Assembly: GCA_012522035.1 (NCBI GenBank)
Contig: JAAYLF010000156.1
Location: 1 to 7,227, forward strand
Source: Clostridiaceae bacterium
GTDB lineage: Bacteria > Bacillota > Clostridia > UBA1212 > DUPL01
Reading direction: 5' to 3'
Length of the DNA stretch: 7,227 bases
Shown here piece by piece: positions 1 to 6,689 of this stretch; the first letter of the stretch is position 1, and the number at the start of each line of letters is the position of its first letter. The position numbers and the translations under genes are program-made. The notes below the pieces were generated by a model. The model was not told the DNA's origin and made no database searches. It saw nothing but the letters and a program-made list of their open reading frames with translations.

Positions 1-46
1 ATATGAACAACACCAGCAAAAGCACTCGTTTAAGCTTTTCGCTCAT
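1..46 (-). CDS. N-terminus of a probable exported protein or lipoprotein, cut by the window edge
   Basis: Reading leftward from an ATG at 46-44, fifteen codons are visible: MSEKLKRVLLLVLFI. A short basic start (K4, K6, R7) followed by a run of Leu/Val/Phe/Ile is the beginning of a signal peptide or a membrane anchor; the lipobox or cleavage site would lie outside the window. A strong Shine-Dalgarno (AGAGGTGA on the minus strand, 58-51) sits four bases before the ATG, and a good promoter (65-93) points at it. It is divergent from an AraC regulator and a cytoplasmic glycoside hydrolase, where the substrate-binding lipoprotein of a sugar ABC transporter is a common neighbour. That function is inference from context only; nothing visible identifies the mature protein. 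Confidence 0.7.
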   Translation of the reverse strand, partial: MSEKLKRVLLLVLFI

Positions 47-64
47 AACATCACCTCTTGTTAA

Positions 65-93
65 ATTATCCATCATAACCTATTAATTATCAA
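65..93 (-). promoter_or_regulatory. Promoter for the leftward gene
   Basis: On the minus strand, TTGATA (93-88, five of six matches to the -35 consensus) is followed after exactly 17 bp by GATAAT (70-65, five of six matches to -10). Transcription would start near 58-60, giving a leader only about 12-15 nt long that is mostly Shine-Dalgarno. It is a sigma-A-type assignment by eye. Confidence 0.55.
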
Positions 94-94
94 T

Positions 95-187
95 GACTTT
101 AAATAATATTCTTAAAATCATAAATTGACTTTTCTACAGATTATATTTTTCAATTTATTTGCAGATTGTAAGAATTGTTGCGACTTT
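95..187 (+). repeat. Three GACTTT direct repeats in the divergent intergenic region
   Basis: GACTTT occurs at 95-100, 127-132 and 182-187, all on the plus strand. The last two extend to GACTTTTCTAC and GACTTTTAC. Two CAGATT copies (137-142 and 162-167) lie between them, 25 bp apart. AraC-family regulators typically bind direct half-sites in such regions, so these are candidate operator elements. The words are short and the region is AT-rich, so chance is a real alternative. Confidence 0.25.
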
Positions 188-190
188 TAC

Positions 191-219
191 TTGTTAATAT
201 TGTTGTCTGATGATATAAT
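191..219 (+). promoter_or_regulatory. Promoter for the AraC regulator and glycoside hydrolase
   Basis: TTGTTA (191-196, four of six -35 matches) and a perfect TATAAT (214-219) are separated by 17 bp. TG at 211-212 gives an extended -10 (TGATATAAT). Transcription would start about 226, leaving a leader of about 36 nt before the ATG at 262. A GACTTT repeat (182-187) lies just upstream of the -35, where an AraC-type activator could contact polymerase. No separate promoter is seen before the hydrolase gene, so both genes are probably read from here. Confidence 0.6.
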
Positions 220-261
220 TATATTTAAATATGAAGAAAATAATGTAATAGGATGTTTTAT

Positions 262-1299
262 ATGTACAAACCAGGTGAACTGCTAGAACGGCTAATACCA
301 TTAGACGAAGTCGAACAGATTTACAAGGAATTGTTTTTTGCAAAACAGAATAAGGATACTTATGAAGAGTTTCTTAGAAAACACGAGGATTTCAGACACA
401 ACGAACTTTTGCTCGTTGAAAACACCACGGCTTTTTCTTTTTGTCTTAAAGAAGAAAATATACTTCTCTTTGACAACCTCGAATCAAACATATGTGTGAT
501 TAAACACAAAAGATACAGTCCCATGAGAGGACACAGCCACACATTCTTTGAAATGATTTATGTTCTAAAAGGATCGTGCGATAATATAATTGAAGGGACT
601 CCAATCAGACTGAATGAAGGAGACATTTGCATAATGTCCTCTGATGTGACTCATGCAATGAGTGTTTTTGACGACAGCTTGATTATCAATATCCTTATAA
701 AAAAGACCACCTTCAAGGAAACTTTTTTCAAGCTCCTTAAGGACGACAATATTCTTTCAACATTTTTCACTCGTATCCTTTATACGAACAACGCAAGCAA
801 CTACATACTGTTCCATACAAAGGGAGACATAAGGTTGCACACCCTTCTTGAATACCTGATCTGGGATGGAATCTTTGAAGGCCATAAGAACAACAGTGAT
901 TTGAGAGAGTACCTTTTGCTTGCATCCTTTCACTACATGCTGGAAAATCATGTGGACAACATTGAACTTCCAAAAACAGTGGATACGAACATACCAAACA
1001 TTGTCCAGATACTGCGGTATATAAAAGAGAATTACAAGACTATAAAGCTGGGGGATTTGGCAAGGCATTTCAACTATGCTCCAAACTATATCAGCAACCT
1101 GATAAAATCCACAACAGGTTACACCTTCTCTGAAATACTTATAGAAACCAAGCTTAGAAATGCATGCAAATTCCTGAGAGACACATCCCTTCCCGTACAT
1201 GAGATTGCACACATGGTAGGGTATGACAGCAATGAACACTTTCACAGAGTGTTTAAGAAATATACCGGATATACGCCTAATGAGTATAGGAATATGTAA
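262..1299 (+). CDS. AraC-family transcriptional regulator with cupin-like N-terminal domain
   Basis: This is a 345-residue DNA-binding regulator, probably of sugar use. Residues about 75-145 form a cupin-like sensor: H91-S-H93 and E97 on one strand, then an NEGD turn (118-121) and H131 in the usual second motif. Residues about 245-345 are the C-terminal AraC DNA-binding domain with two helix-turn-helix units (about 262-283 and 311-333), ending in the family signature FHRVFKKYTGYTPNEYR (327-343). The start at 262 is preferred over an in-frame ATG at 253 because AGGA (250-253) is spaced eight bases before it. The glycoside hydrolase gene follows 18 bp downstream on the same strand, so the hydrolase is the obvious target. 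The divergent promoter opposite could be a second target. The effector is unknown. Confidence 0.9.
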   Translation: MYKPGELLERLIPLDEVEQIYKELFFAKQNKDTYEEFLRKHEDFRHNELLLVENTTAFSFCLKEENILLFDNLESNICVIKHKRYSPMRGHSHTFFEMIYVLKGSCDNIIEGTPIRLNEGDICIMSSDVTHAMSVFDDSLIINILIKKTTFKETFFKLLKDDNILSTFFTRILYTNNASNYILFHTKGDIRLHTLLEYLIWDGIFEGHKNNSDLREYLLLASFHYMLENHVDNIELPKTVDTNIPNIVQILRYIKENYKTIKLGDLARHFNYAPNYISNLIKSTTGYTFSEILIETKLRNACKFLRDTSLPVHEIAHMVGYDSNEHFHRVFKKYTGYTPNEYRNM

Positions 1300-1317
1300 G
1301 GAAAGGAATGTTTTAAT

Positions 1318-3036
1318 ATGAATCTGCCAAGACCGGAATATCCAAGACCTATGATGAGAAGAGAAAACTGGATCAATCTAAATGGAGAATGGGAGTTTGA
1401 ACTTGATCCTGGCCAAAGCGGAAGAGAACGGAACATGCACACAAACGGCGTGTTTTCCAAGAAGATTATTGTTCCCTTCTGTCCCGAAAGCAAACTGTCA
1501 GGTCTTGAAATCAAGGATTTCATGCCATGTGTTTGGTACAGAAGAACTTTTGAACTCAAAGAGCTTAAGAGAACCCTGATTCACTTTGGTGCCGTGGATT
1601 ACCATGCGGAGATATGGATTAATGGACAAAGTGTTGGTACCCATGTAGGCGGATATGTGGGTTTTACCTTTGACATCACCGACTATGTAAAAGTTGGTGT
1701 CAATGAGGTTGTTGTTTGTGCAACGGATGACACAAGAAGCGGAAAACAGCCAATAGGCAAGCAAAGCTTCAAGTATCATTCCCATGGATGTCACTATACA
1801 AGAACCACTGGTATCTGGCAGACCGTATGGCTCGAGCAGGTTTCGGATACATATATAAGTAATTTGAAGATGGTGCCGGATATAAACAATCAAAGAATCA
1901 ATATAACTGTTTTCCTTGAAGGAAATGTAAGAGATGGCTCCAACCTCAAGATTGACGCCAGGTCTTCGTACGAAGGCAAGGATACGGGTTCCGTGGAGGT
2001 TAAAGGAAACTGGAGACAGGTCTCATTTTCCATCCAACTAAGCGAGCTGCATCTTTGGGAACCACTAAAAGGAAGACTTTACGACCTTGAAATTACACTT
2101 TATGAAAACGACAGTCTTGTTGATACGATAAAAAGCTATTTCGGCATGAGAAATGTGTCCCTTACAGACAAGGCCATCCTTATCAATGGCAAGCCGGTAT
2201 TCCAGAGACTGATTCTTGATCAAGGCTTCTACATGGATGGTGTTTATACAGCTCCGTCCGATGATGAGCTGAGGAAAGACATTGAAAGGTCTATTGCCAT
2301 GGGATTCAACGGTGCAAGGCTGCATGAAAAGGTCTTTGAGCCAAGGTTCCTTTACTGGGCAGACAAACTGGGATATTTGTGTTGGGGAGAGCATGCCAAC
2401 TGGGGTCTTGATATTTCAAATCCGGAAGGCATGATGGCATTTCTCCCAGAGTGGGTTGAAATATTGAACAGAGACATAAGTCATCCTTCCATTGTTGGCT
2501 GGTGTCCTTTCAATGAAACCCAAGGCAATCAGGACAATAGAATCCTTGAGTATATTTATAAGGTGACAAGGGAGATAGACCCTACCAGACCAATTATTGA
2601 TACAAGCGGCTGGGTTCATACAAAATTTACAGACGTCTATGACATGCACGATTATGATCAGGATATAGAAAGCTTTGCAAGAAAGCTGGATCCTTTCAAG
2701 ACTGGAGATACTCCGTATGTTACACTTTCGGATCCTTCAACATACAAGAAGGGTACTCCGTACTTTGTCAGTGAATTTGGAGGAACCTGGTGGGCTCCGG
2801 ACAAGGAAGGCTGGGGATATGGAAATGCTCCAAATACCGAGGAAGAGTTTCTAAAGAGGTTTGAAGGATTGGTACGTTATCTTTTAAATCATCCGAAGGT
2901 ATGCGCTTTTTGCTATACACAGCTTACCGATGTGGAACAGGAAGTGAACGGTCTTTATACATACGACAGAAAACCCAAATTTGACGCTGATATCATCAGA
3001 CAAAAAGTATCAGCAAAAGCGGCAATTGAATATTGA
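1318..3036 (+). CDS. Glycoside hydrolase family 2 enzyme, cytoplasmic, specificity unknown
   Basis: This 572-residue retaining glycosidase has the usual GH2 order: an N-terminal jelly-roll sugar-binding domain (about 15-175), an immunoglobulin-like domain (about 180-280), and a TIM barrel (about 285-560). The acid/base is E400 in CPFNE, preceded by the typical Asn. The nucleophile is E486 in YFVSEFGG. The start opens with a Pro/Arg-rich segment and WINLNGEWEFELD, typical of short GH2 proteins often labelled beta-galactosidase or beta-glucuronidase. The length is close to GusA (about 600) and far below LacZ (about 1020). There is no signal peptide, so it should act inside the cell on imported short sugars. 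The ATG at 1318 has AAGGAAAGGAA (1298-1308) upstream, beginning within the regulator's stop codon, which argues for co-transcription. Substrate cannot be assigned from sequence alone; galactosides, glucuronides and arabinosides are all possible. Confidence 0.9.
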   Translation: MNLPRPEYPRPMMRRENWINLNGEWEFELDPGQSGRERNMHTNGVFSKKIIVPFCPESKLSGLEIKDFMPCVWYRRTFELKELKRTLIHFGAVDYHAEIWINGQSVGTHVGGYVGFTFDITDYVKVGVNEVVVCATDDTRSGKQPIGKQSFKYHSHGCHYTRTTGIWQTVWLEQVSDTYISNLKMVPDINNQRINITVFLEGNVRDGSNLKIDARSSYEGKDTGSVEVKGNWRQVSFSIQLSELHLWEPLKGRLYDLEITLYENDSLVDTIKSYFGMRNVSLTDKAILINGKPVFQRLILDQGFYMDGVYTAPSDDELRKDIERSIAMGFNGARLHEKVFEPRFLYWADKLGYLCWGEHANWGLDISNPEGMMAFLPEWVEILNRDISHPSIVGWCPFNETQGNQDNRILEYIYKVTREIDPTRPIIDTSGWVHTKFTDVYDMHDYDQDIESFARKLDPFKTGDTPYVTLSDPSTYKKGTPYFVSEFGGTWWAPDKEGWGYGNAPNTEEEFLKRFEGLVRYLLNHPKVCAFCYTQLTDVEQEVNGLYTYDRKPKFDADIIRQKVSAKAAIEY

Positions 3037-3053
3037 AAATCTGTTAAATTTCC

Positions 3054-3088
3054 TTATAGCCTTGACATTAATTACATCAAGGCTATAA
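3054..3088. repeat. 12-bp perfect inverted repeat between the hydrolase and ABC genes
   Basis: TTATAGCCTTGA (3054-3065) and TCAAGGCTATAA (3077-3088) are perfect inverted copies around an 11-base centre. In RNA this would be a 12-bp stem 17 bases after the hydrolase stop. However, what follows (TTACTTTGTC) is not a U-tract, so as an intrinsic terminator it is weak. The arms contain the -35 and -10 of the ABC gene promoter, so an operator for a dimeric repressor is at least as likely. It may serve both purposes. Confidence 0.8.
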
Positions 3089-3089
3089 T
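3062..3089 (+). promoter_or_regulatory. Consensus promoter for the ABC/DUF1854/c-di-AMP receptor operon
   Basis: A perfect TTGACA (3062-3067) and a perfect TATAAT (3084-3089) are 16 bp apart. Transcription would start about 3096, giving a leader of about 35 nt before the ATG at 3131. The two boxes fall in opposite arms of the surrounding inverted repeat. Because of that symmetry, the minus strand also carries TTGATG then TATAAG with the same 16-bp spacing, a weaker promoter-like pair. A promoter this close to consensus should be strong unless held down by a repressor. Confidence 0.75.
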
Positions 3090-3110
3090 TACTTTGTCAA
3101 TTTAATATTT

Positions 3111-3125
3111 TCTCCATCTTGGAGG
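3111..3125 (+). promoter_or_regulatory. Small hairpin that pairs with the ABC gene's Shine-Dalgarno
   Basis: CTCCA (3112-3116) is complementary to TGGAG (3120-3124) with a 3-base loop, and a T-G wobble (3111/3125) can add a sixth pair. The right arm is part of the ribosome binding site GGAGGTG (3121-3127), which is four to five bases before the ATG. The stem would hide most of the Shine-Dalgarno. It is short, so the effect on translation is uncertain. Confidence 0.4.
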
Positions 3126-3130
3126 TGTAA

Positions 3131-5389
3131 ATGGTGGAATATGAAAATGCACTAAAAAACAAGCCCATTCCTGAGACTATCAGGAAGCTTGTTGAAGCAA
3201 AATTGGTTGACGACGAAAAATTACTGTTTGTAATTATTGGAGACTTGACCTTGGATGGCAAGTATGGGGAATCTGCCCTTGCAGTTACTGACAAAAGAGT
3301 TATGTCAGTGGATGGCTCTCATGCAGATGGAATACTTGCATTTGAGTACAAAGAGATAAAGGATGCCACTATCAAAAGGATGTACGGCAATGCCCAGCTG
3401 AATATTGAACTTAACGATGGAAGAGCACTTAGGTTCTTCCGGTTTACATATACCGTAACAACGTTGTGTGAAATGGCTGCATCCTTCATAGTGCAAATTG
3501 GCAAGGGATCTCCACTAAACGAAGAAATGGAGATTGCCGAGGCAACCTTTGAAAAATTAATGAGTGTCTGCCCCACCTGCGGAAGAACTCTCCTAAGACC
3601 TGGTGCAGACTGCATAAAGTGTCAATCAAAAAAGAAAATAGCAAACAAGTTTGTAAAATACATAATACCTGAAAAATGGCCGCTTCTGTTCAGCCTTTTC
3701 CTGTCCGTTATAACAACTGCGATTGCACTGCTCCCTCCATATATCACAAAGGAGCTGCTCAACAGCATTCTGCCGAACAAGGACTATCAGGCTCTTACAG
3801 TCGTTGTAATTGTTCTGCTTGTTGCGTACATAGTCCACTACGCTGTTGCTGCGTACAGAGGCTATCTGCTTAGGAAGAGCGGCAACAGGATTGTCGAATC
3901 CTTAAGAAATGACGTGTATCAGAAAGCCCAGTATCTGCCCATGAAGTTTTACGACAAGACCACAACCGGCTCCGTAATAAACAGAATAAATGGGGATACT
4001 GAGAATATTAGGGGATTTATCATCAGGGTTACGCAGGAAATACTGGTGCAGTTCATGCTACTTATCGGCATAGTAGTTATAATGCTTTCACTGCATTGGA
4101 AACTTACCCTTTTGTCTTTGATACCCGTACCTTTTGTTGTAATTGGAGCAAAGATCTTTGCCGAAAAGATAAGACCCTACTATATCAGAATCTGGAGAAG
4201 AGGTGCTGCAGTTTCCTCCGTACTCACAGATACAATACCCAACATCAGGGTGGTCAAGTCCTTTGCAAAAGAGCAGAGTGCGGTGAAGAAGTCTGAAAGA
4301 TATCCAGCTGAAGGGAGAAAGGTGGATACAAACTCTGTAAAGGTTACAAACACCCTTCCAATTGCAGTCGCTCTGTTCGTCACACTGGGTTCTCTGCTAA
4401 TCTGGAGCGTTGGAGGCAAATGGGTTATTTCAGGAAGCCTGTCAACAGGTCTTCTCGTTTCCTTCATATCATATACTGCCATGTTTTATGGTCCTGTAGG
4501 CTTTTTTGCAAACTTCAGCGACGTTTACCAAAGTGCTCTTACCTCCATTGAAAGAATTCTTGACATTATAGATGCAGAACCCGAGCCAGACTATGGCAAA
4601 GGCAGAATTCTTGATGAAGTAAAAGGCAAGATTGAGTTTAGGAATGTTAATTTCTCCTTTGACCGTACCAAGAAAGTGCTGTCTGATATCAATCTTGTGA
4701 TTGAGCCTGGAGATGTGGTTGGTATAGTAGGTACCACAGGTTCCGGAAAATCCACGCTTGTCAACCTTATCATGCGGTTCTATTCAGATTATGAAGGTGA
4801 AATACTGCCGGACGGTGTCAACATAAAGGAAATTGATATGGAGTTCTACCGTTCCTGCATAGGATTTGTTCAGCAGGATCCCATGATGTTTAGCGATACC
4901 ATTTTCAACAATATCGCCTACGGTGTGCCAGATGCCCATGTAGAACAGGTAATCCATGCTGCCGATATAGCCAATGCGCATGACTTTATTGCAAAGCAGC
5001 CTGATGGTTATGACTCCGTACTTGGAGAAAGAGGCGTTGGCCTGTCCGGCGGTGAAAGACAGCGTATTTCAATTGCCCGTGCGGTATTGAAAAACCCAAG
5101 AATCCTCATATTCGATGAAGCTACCGCCAGTGTTGACTCGGAAACCGAGAATCTTATTCAACAGGCTATTGACAGGATGATAAGCGGACGTACAACCATC
5201 ATGATTGCCCACAGACTGTCAACCTTGAGAAAGGCAAACAAGATTGTTGTTGTTGACCAGGGCAGAATAATTGAGTGCGGTTCGCACGAGGAATTGATGG
5301 CTCTCAAAGGCAAGTACCATAAACTTATTGAAATCCAGTCTCTTTCCGAAAAGCTGCAGAGAGACAAGGAGAAAGAGAAGTTTGAGTAG
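3131..5389 (+). CDS. ABC transporter, fused membrane and ATPase domains, with N-terminal PH-like domain and zinc ribbon
   Basis: A 752-residue exporter-type half-transporter, expected to work as a dimer. Residues about 15-125 look like a bacterial PH-like fold (two-sheet pattern, ALAVTDKRVMSVDG at 49-62). C147, C150, C161 and C164 form a zinc ribbon (CPTC, CIKC). Six membrane helices follow, at about 184-204, 221-241, 303-319, 323-344, 408-428 and 436-455. The ATPase is complete: Walker A GTTGSGKST (534-542), Q-loop Q581/Q582, signature LSGGERQ (638-644), Walker B ILIFDEA (658-664) with catalytic E663, and H-loop H694. The N-terminal 180 residues are extra compared with ordinary exporters of about 580. 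A DUF1854 gene follows 16 bp downstream. Homologous ABC/DUF1854 pairs are known, and in proteobacteria some are labelled cyanophycin-metabolism-associated. The substrate is unknown, and no cyanophycin enzyme is in this window. Confidence 0.9.
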   Translation: MVEYENALKNKPIPETIRKLVEAKLVDDEKLLFVIIGDLTLDGKYGESALAVTDKRVMSVDGSHADGILAFEYKEIKDATIKRMYGNAQLNIELNDGRALRFFRFTYTVTTLCEMAASFIVQIGKGSPLNEEMEIAEATFEKLMSVCPTCGRTLLRPGADCIKCQSKKKIANKFVKYIIPEKWPLLFSLFLSVITTAIALLPPYITKELLNSILPNKDYQALTVVVIVLLVAYIVHYAVAAYRGYLLRKSGNRIVESLRNDVYQKAQYLPMKFYDKTTTGSVINRINGDTENIRGFIIRVTQEILVQFMLLIGIVVIMLSLHWKLTLLSLIPVPFVVIGAKIFAEKIRPYYIRIWRRGAAVSSVLTDTIPNIRVVKSFAKEQSAVKKSERYPAEGRKVDTNSVKVTNTLPIAVALFVTLGSLLIWSVGGKWVISGSLSTGLLVSFISYTAMFYGPVGFFANFSDVYQSALTSIERILDIIDAEPEPDYGKGRILDEVKGKIEFRNVNFSFDRTKKVLSDINLVIEPGDVVGIVGTTGSGKSTLVNLIMRFYSDYEGEILPDGVNIKEIDMEFYRSCIGFVQQDPMMFSDTIFNNIAYGVPDAHVEQVIHAADIANAHDFIAKQPDGYDSVLGERGVGLSGGERQRISIARAVLKNPRILIFDEATASVDSETENLIQQAIDRMISGRTTIMIAHRLSTLRKANKIVVVDQGRIIECGSHEELMALKGKYHKLIEIQSLSEKLQRDKEKEKFE

Positions 5390-5405
5390 CAAGGAGGAGA
5401 AAGGA

Positions 5406-5894
5406 ATGGCCAGATTATATATAAGCGGTGATGAAGCGAAAATCACTCTTAAGGAACATTACAGGGTTGATGTGGAGTTCTACAATGGCGTCAAGTTTGA
5501 AGACCTTGAACCACGAAGACTGTTCCCCATAAGTGGTTTGAGAAAGTACATAACACTGCTAGACAAAGATGGAATCGAGAAGTGTATTATTAGGGATCTG
5601 GATACCCTCATGCCTGAGTCAAGAGAGGCTGATGAGAAGTGCCTGGACGAGTACTACCTTGTACCTAAAATCCTCAGAATTATTGACACTGAAGAAAAAT
5701 ATGGTATACTAAAAATGAAATGCGAAACCGAACGTGGCATCAGAACTTTTGATGTCAGAAACAGGTATAGCGACATAAAAGTCTTATACGATAATCGAGT
5801 TCTTATTAGAGATTCCGACGACAACAGATATGAGATTCCAGATCATACCCGCTTGGATAAACACAGCAAGAAGTTACTCTATGCAGAACTTTGA
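5406..5894 (+). CDS. DUF1854 family protein, partner of the ABC transporter
   Basis: A 162-residue soluble protein without a signal peptide or membrane segment. Recognisable DUF1854 features are FEDLEPRRLFPIS (31-43), a LLDKDGIE strand (51-58), YLVPKILRI (84-92), a TERGIRTFDVRNR segment (108-120) and a closing RDSDDNRYEIPD (135-146). The pattern of alternating strands suggests an all-beta or mixed domain. The start at 5406 is set by a perfect AAGGAGG (5391-5397) eight bases upstream; an in-frame ATG at 5328 inside the ABC gene is rejected. The gene is 16 bp after the ABC stop and 32 bp before the cyclic-di-AMP receptor start. DUF1854 genes are usually found next to this kind of ABC transporter, so a role in assembly or control of the transporter is likely. 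The biochemical function is unknown. Confidence 0.85.
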   Translation: MARLYISGDEAKITLKEHYRVDVEFYNGVKFEDLEPRRLFPISGLRKYITLLDKDGIEKCIIRDLDTLMPESREADEKCLDEYYLVPKILRIIDTEEKYGILKMKCETERGIRTFDVRNRYSDIKVLYDNRVLIRDSDDNRYEIPDHTRLDKHSKKLLYAEL

Positions 5895-5926
5895 TGAAAA
5901 AAATAAATAATGGGAGGTTGAGAGAT

Positions 5927-6253
5927 ATGAAGCTTGTTTTAGCAATAGTTAACAAAGAAGATTCTGTAATCGCGTCATCCGCATTGACTCAGGAAGGTTT
6001 TTTCGTGACCAAATTATCCACAACTGGTGGCTTTTTAATGGTAGGAAACACAACTCTTCTTATAGGTACAATGGATGACAAGATTGACAAAATAAAGGAG
6101 ATACTGTCAAAGTATTGTTCTACACGAAAACAGACGAATCCTTCGTACAGTTCACTCGGTAGGAATGTAAAAAACGACAGCCTCCCAGAAGAAGTTACTG
6201 TAGGAGGAGCAACAATCTTTGTTTTGGGTGTAGAAGACTTTGCAAAGCTATAG
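5927..6253 (+). CDS. darA: DarA/PstA-type cyclic-di-AMP receptor (PII-like, DUF970)
   Basis: A 108-residue PII-like protein expected to form a trimer and bind cyclic-di-AMP between subunits. The conserved core is T28-K-L-S-T-T-G-G-F36-L then G40-N-T-T43-L-L-I-G47, and the C-terminal motif is VGGATIFVLGVEDF. T28, F36 and N41 fall at the positions that contact ligand in characterised PstA/DarA proteins. Residue 26 is Phe, where I recall Arg in the Bacillus protein. The ATG at 5927 is chosen because GGGAGG (5912-5917) is nine bases upstream; upstream TTG and ATG codons at 5891-5896 overlap the previous stop and lack a binding site. In Bacillus this gene sits beside tmk and holB; here it is last in an operon with an ABC transporter and DUF1854, suggesting a link to transport control. 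Ends just before a terminator. Confidence 0.92.
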   Translation: MKLVLAIVNKEDSVIASSALTQEGFFVTKLSTTGGFLMVGNTTLLIGTMDDKIDKIKEILSKYCSTRKQTNPSYSSLGRNVKNDSLPEEVTVGGATIFVLGVEDFAKL

Positions 6254-6262
6254 ATGATAAAT

Positions 6263-6286
6263 CGGGCCAAGTTGCCCGGTTTTTTT
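6263..6286 (+). terminator. Rho-independent terminator of the ABC/DUF1854/darA operon
   Basis: CGGGC (6263-6267) pairs with GCCCG (6274-6278) around a CAAGTT loop, with T-G and A-T pairs able to extend the base. Seven T residues (6280-6286) follow at once. It begins nine bases after the receptor's stop codon. The T-run also touches the stop codon of the convergent TM2 gene (6287-6285). In that direction the bases after the stem (ATTTATC) are a poor U-tract, so it mainly serves the plus strand. Confidence 0.9.
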
Positions 6287-6629
6287 ATACATAATACGGA
6301 TTCGGCTTGAATAGTATTACAATAGCATCTATAATCCATCCTATGCCGCATAGACCTCCTGTAATTAAATATAATATACCCATGCCAATCTTGCCCTCAT
6401 AGAACTTGTGAATGCCCAGAATGCCAAACAAGAGGCATAAAACAAACGCAACCCACTTGTTGCATCTTCTTCCACCAACTATTACCTTATTCGTATTATT
6501 GACTACCACAGTTTGATTTCCATTAGTCGAAAGCATTTCAATCTGCCTGCCGCAGGAAACACACACTACTGCCTCATAAGCCACCTTTGCACCACAGTAT
6601 TTACAATATTTAACCTTGTCGTTTTCCAT
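6285..6629 (-). CDS. Zinc-ribbon TM2-domain membrane protein
   Basis: A 114-residue protein. Residues 9-26 carry a four-cysteine zinc ribbon (C9, C12, C23, C26: YCKYCG and CVSCG). A polar Asn/Thr/Val linker (about 32-52) follows, then a TM2 domain with two membrane helices (about 57-76 and 84-105) joined by the family motif GILGIHKFYEGKIGMGILYL, ending in IGWIIDAIVIL. The start at 6629 is chosen over in-frame ATG codons at 6659 and 6635: it directly precedes the ribbon and has an AAAGTGG Shine-Dalgarno-like stretch about six bases upstream, while 6659 has none. TM2 proteins are small and of unknown biochemical role in bacteria. The gene is convergent with the cyclic-di-AMP operon and stands alone; no functional link is shown. 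Confidence 0.88.
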   Translation of the reverse strand: MENDKVKYCKYCGAKVAYEAVVCVSCGRQIEMLSTNGNQTVVVNNTNKVIVGGRRCNKWVAFVLCLLFGILGIHKFYEGKIGMGILYLITGGLCGIGWIIDAIVILFKPNPYYV

Positions 6630-6660
6630 TGTCATCCACTTTCTAAATGTTGTCATCAAA

Positions 6661-6689
6661 ATAATATCAGAAAAAGCACCTAACTTAAA
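6661..6689 (-). promoter_or_regulatory. Weak candidate promoter for the TM2 gene
   Basis: On the minus strand TTTAAG (6689-6684, three of six -35 matches) and TATTAT (6666-6661, five of six) are 17 bp apart, with a start expected near 6654 and a leader of about 25 nt. The -35 and spacer lie inside the inverted repeat at 6671-6704. The weak -35 keeps confidence low. Confidence 0.3.

Noticed and set aside
757..1245. A 162-codon open frame on the minus strand inside the AraC gene
   Set aside because: It is antisense to a clearly recognised regulator, shows no family resemblance, and has no independent ribosome binding site that I can see.
5328..5405. An upstream in-frame ATG that would add 26 residues to the DUF1854 protein
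   Set aside because: The extension overlaps the ABC gene, is Lys/Arg/Ser-rich and unlike the family, while ATG 5406 has a perfect AAGGAGG at ideal spacing.
3131..5894. Cyanophycin storage locus
   Set aside because: The ABC/DUF1854 pair recalls the cyanophycin-linked pair of proteobacteria, but no cyanophycin synthetase or cyanophycinase is present, so the link is not claimed here.
5891..5926. TTG/ATG starts that would add 12 residues to the cyclic-di-AMP receptor
   Set aside because: The family begins MKLVLA-like, matching ATG 5927, which has GGGAGG nine bases upstream; the extension is the ribosome-binding region read as protein.
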